Shown here in pieces: positions 62,613 to 64,000 of a DNA stretch of 64,000 nt (the stretch's first letter is position 1; each line of letters starts with the position of its first letter). The translations under genes and the position numbers were made by a program. This DNA comes from Mesorhizobium opportunistum WSM2075 (lineage in GTDB: Bacteria; Pseudomonadota; Alphaproteobacteria; Rhizobiales; Rhizobiaceae): positions 2,298,001 through 2,362,000 of the forward strand of contig NC_015675.1 in assembly GCF_000176035.2 (NCBI RefSeq), given 5' to 3'. The notes under the pieces are model-generated. The model ran no database searches, was not told the origin of the DNA, and saw only the letters and a list, made by a program, of their open reading frames with translations.

Positions 62613-62752
62613 TTCCGCGTCTTTCTAATAAGTGGCAGATCGGCCACAGCGACCTCGCGGTTTTGGAAATTCCTGGACCTGCGGGTGGCCATTTTCTGCG
62701 AAGTCGGGTATACGGCCGGCATTGTCAACCCGAACCGATGGAGGGGTAACTC

Positions 62753-62830
62753 ATGATGACCATGCACATCCAGCGCCTCTCCTGTGGGCCAGTACGCCCC
62801 ACGGCGGTTTCGGTACGACGATTCTCCTGA
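62753..62830 (+). CDS. Possible 25-residue leader or small peptide
   Basis: MMTMHIQRLSCGPVRPTAVS followed by VRRFS. A very strong ribosome site (GGAGGGG) lies 6 to 12 bases before ATG 62753. The peptide is basic, with one Cys. It is in frame with, and 66 bases ahead of, the next gene, separated by stop codons. It could be a leader peptide or a remnant; no homologue is known to me. Confidence 0.35.
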   Translation: MMTMHIQRLSCGPVRPTAVSVRRFS

Positions 62831-62896
62831 CTCTCTAAGACTTGATCGCACCGATTCCCGCCGAAACGATTTTTCGGCACTCGAAGGAATCCTGCG

Positions 62897-63475
62897 ATGT
62901 TTTTCAAAAAGTCAAAAGGGCTGAACGCCCAAGCTGAGCATGTCCGGACCGACACTTGTCGTGTCCAGACCGATTCGTTCAGTCATGCCCTGACCGAGGC
63001 AATGCGCACCTCCGGCCGAATGCCGGTGGTCGAACTTGCTTCGCCTTTTTTATCACATCTTCACATGGAGGACGGACCAATGTTCGATCCCTACAGAATA
63101 CCCGGTTCAAGAAGCCTGCACGAGCGCAAGATGGCGACCTGGGCTCTGCTGATCGGGGAAACCTATTCGTCGGCAGTCCACGCCGAAGTCCGCCGCCGGC
63201 CGCATCGCGGCATGCTGCCGGATGTCGATTTTTCGCGTGCGGTTCCCGACCCGGGCCGGCCCTCGCTGGTGCGCCGGATTATCCGGCTGATCCGGCCGGG
63301 CGCGAAAATCCGGCTCGTCGACACCGCACCGTCAGGATCGACAAACGAGCCTGTCGGCGAAAAGCCCGCGAGCCCCTATATAGCGCGAAGCAGGGCCGGC
63401 GGTCCGGATGATTCCGGACCGTCGGCCCTCGGCGCCACACGGCCCGGGGACTTCGTACGTCGCCACGCCGCGTAA
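62897..63475 (+). CDS. Hypothetical protein upstream of an ABC exporter
   Basis: A 192-residue protein, basic, without signal peptide or TM segment. It has RSLHERKMATWALLIGETYS and SLVRRIIRLIRPGAKIRLVD and a low-complexity C-terminus. No family known. AAGGA precedes ATG 62897; an internal ATG at 63080, with GGAGG 8 bases before it, would give a 131-residue protein holding the conserved-looking part. The ABC exporter gene begins 29 bases downstream and may be in the same operon. Confidence 0.5.
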   Translation: MFFKKSKGLNAQAEHVRTDTCRVQTDSFSHALTEAMRTSGRMPVVELASPFLSHLHMEDGPMFDPYRIPGSRSLHERKMATWALLIGETYSSAVHAEVRRRPHRGMLPDVDFSRAVPDPGRPSLVRRIIRLIRPGAKIRLVDTAPSGSTNEPVGEKPASPYIARSRAGGPDDSGPSALGATRPGDFVRRHAA

Positions 63476-63504
63476 GCGGGAAACAGATTTCACGAGCATG
63501 ACCT

Positions 63505-64000
63505 ATGTTGTTGTTTAGCTGGTTTGAAAGAAGGCTCGATCCATTCCCCGCAGCGGAACCGGTCGAGCCGCCCAAGACGCTGGTGGCCTTCTGCCTGCAT
63601 TATACGCGCGGGGCATGGCCCTATATCCTGACCGATGCGGTGCTGGTGACGGCCATCGCCATCGCGGAAGTGTGGATGTTCGGTTTCCTCGGCCGCATCG
63701 TCGACTGGCTGTCGGGGCAGAACCGCGAAACCTTCCTGCAGACGGAAGGCTGGAAGCTCGCCGGCATGGCCTTCATCGTGCTGTTCGCGCTGCCGGGCAC
63801 CGTCTGGCTGCATTCGCTGCTCAACCAGCAGACGCTGATGGGCAATTATCCCATGCGCATCCGCTGGCAGGTGCACCGTTACCTGCTCAAGCAATCGATG
63901 AGCTTCTATCAGGACGAGTTCGCCGGCCGCATCGCCACCAAGCTGATGCAGACGGCGCTCGCCGTGCGCGAATGTGTCATCAAGTTGATCGACGTGCTGA
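63505..64000 (+). CDS. ABC exporter (fused TM-ATPase type), N-terminal part, cut by window edge
   Basis: 165 residues of the start of an ABCB/MsbA-like protein. Visible TM segments: YILTDAVLVTAIAIAEVWMF and LAGMAFIVLFALPGTVWLHS; the stretch RIRWQVHRYLLKQSMSFYQD, followed by EFAGRIATKLMQTA, is the intracellular coupling region typical of the ABC_membrane domain. The ATPase part lies beyond the window. ATG 63505 gives MLLFSWFERRLDPF; an ATG at 63499 in another frame hits a stop at once. Substrate unknown. Confidence 0.82.
   Translation, partial: MLLFSWFERRLDPFPAAEPVEPPKTLVAFCLHYTRGAWPYILTDAVLVTAIAIAEVWMFGFLGRIVDWLSGQNRETFLQTEGWKLAGMAFIVLFALPGTVWLHSLLNQQTLMGNYPMRIRWQVHRYLLKQSMSFYQDEFAGRIATKLMQTALAVRECVIKLIDVL

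Noticed and set aside
62106..62756. 216-codon frame divergent from soxR
   Set aside because: It has a good ribosome site, but after about 15 codons it reads antisense through trmL, which is a certain gene.

Overview
The window looks like a chromosomal segment of a GC-rich alphaproteobacterium of the order Rhizobiales, most probably Mesorhizobium or a close relative. The pointers are a fused TrpE(G) anthranilate synthase behind a short leader peptide ending in IWWWAC, TGA-N9-TCA operators of the RirA type in front of iron genes, a ChoXWV choline importer, a ClpS2-like adaptor, and several families of short palindromic intergenic repeats. The genus is inferred from gene content; no rRNA or other taxonomic marker is present. 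I saw no rRNA, tRNA, CRISPR array, IS element or prophage.

Layout. 1-3.2 kb: the 5' end of leuA (minus) with a leucine-rich leader peptide and hairpin, then an ATP-grasp ligase / esterase pair and a small NTF2-like protein. 3.2-9.2 kb: an MFS exporter with a divergent LysR regulator, then an iron-uptake pair (siderophore-interacting reductase and TonB-dependent receptor), each with a RirA-type operator. 9.2-13.7 kb: AbrB-family membrane protein, lone Phd-type antitoxin, ABM monooxygenase, SDR, DsrE-like protein, and a secreted protein made of two related halves. 13.7-17.1 kb: a CDF metal transporter downstream of trpE(G), with a complete trp attenuator. 17.2-27.8 kb: metabolic and transport genes, a two-component system divergent from a PepSY/cytochrome b pair across a promoter with three 16-bp repeats, and a GlxA-type regulator divergent from a cysteine hydrolase across an inverted repeat. 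27.9-29.6 kb: fhs. 29.9-36.8 kb: a five-gene same-strand cluster (coiled-coil protein, unknown protein, AAA ATPase, unknown protein, DUF2333 membrane protein), the best candidate here for a poorly described system. 37-42.2 kb: cytochrome c, thymidine kinase, choXWV. 42.3-46.4 kb: a second two-component system, small secreted or membrane proteins, ClpS. 46.4-53.3 kb: a translationally coupled MoxR / DUF58 / BatA-DUF4159 / membrane-protein operon. 53.5-56.0 kb: DUF1285, Nudix CoA pyrophosphatase and CCA-adding enzyme in an overlapping operon. 56.0-64 kb: a secreted subtilase with a small outer-membrane-like partner, small proteins, hemF, an AT-rich foreign gene, soxR with its operator, trmL, a hypothetical protein and the start of an ABC exporter.

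Functional themes are amino-acid biosynthesis under ribosome-mediated attenuation (leu, trp), iron-regulated siderophore utilisation, osmoprotectant import, envelope and stress functions (MoxR-type operon, AAA cluster, two two-component systems) and redox sensing (SoxR). Functions rest on motifs and family resemblance recognised by eye; no database search was run.
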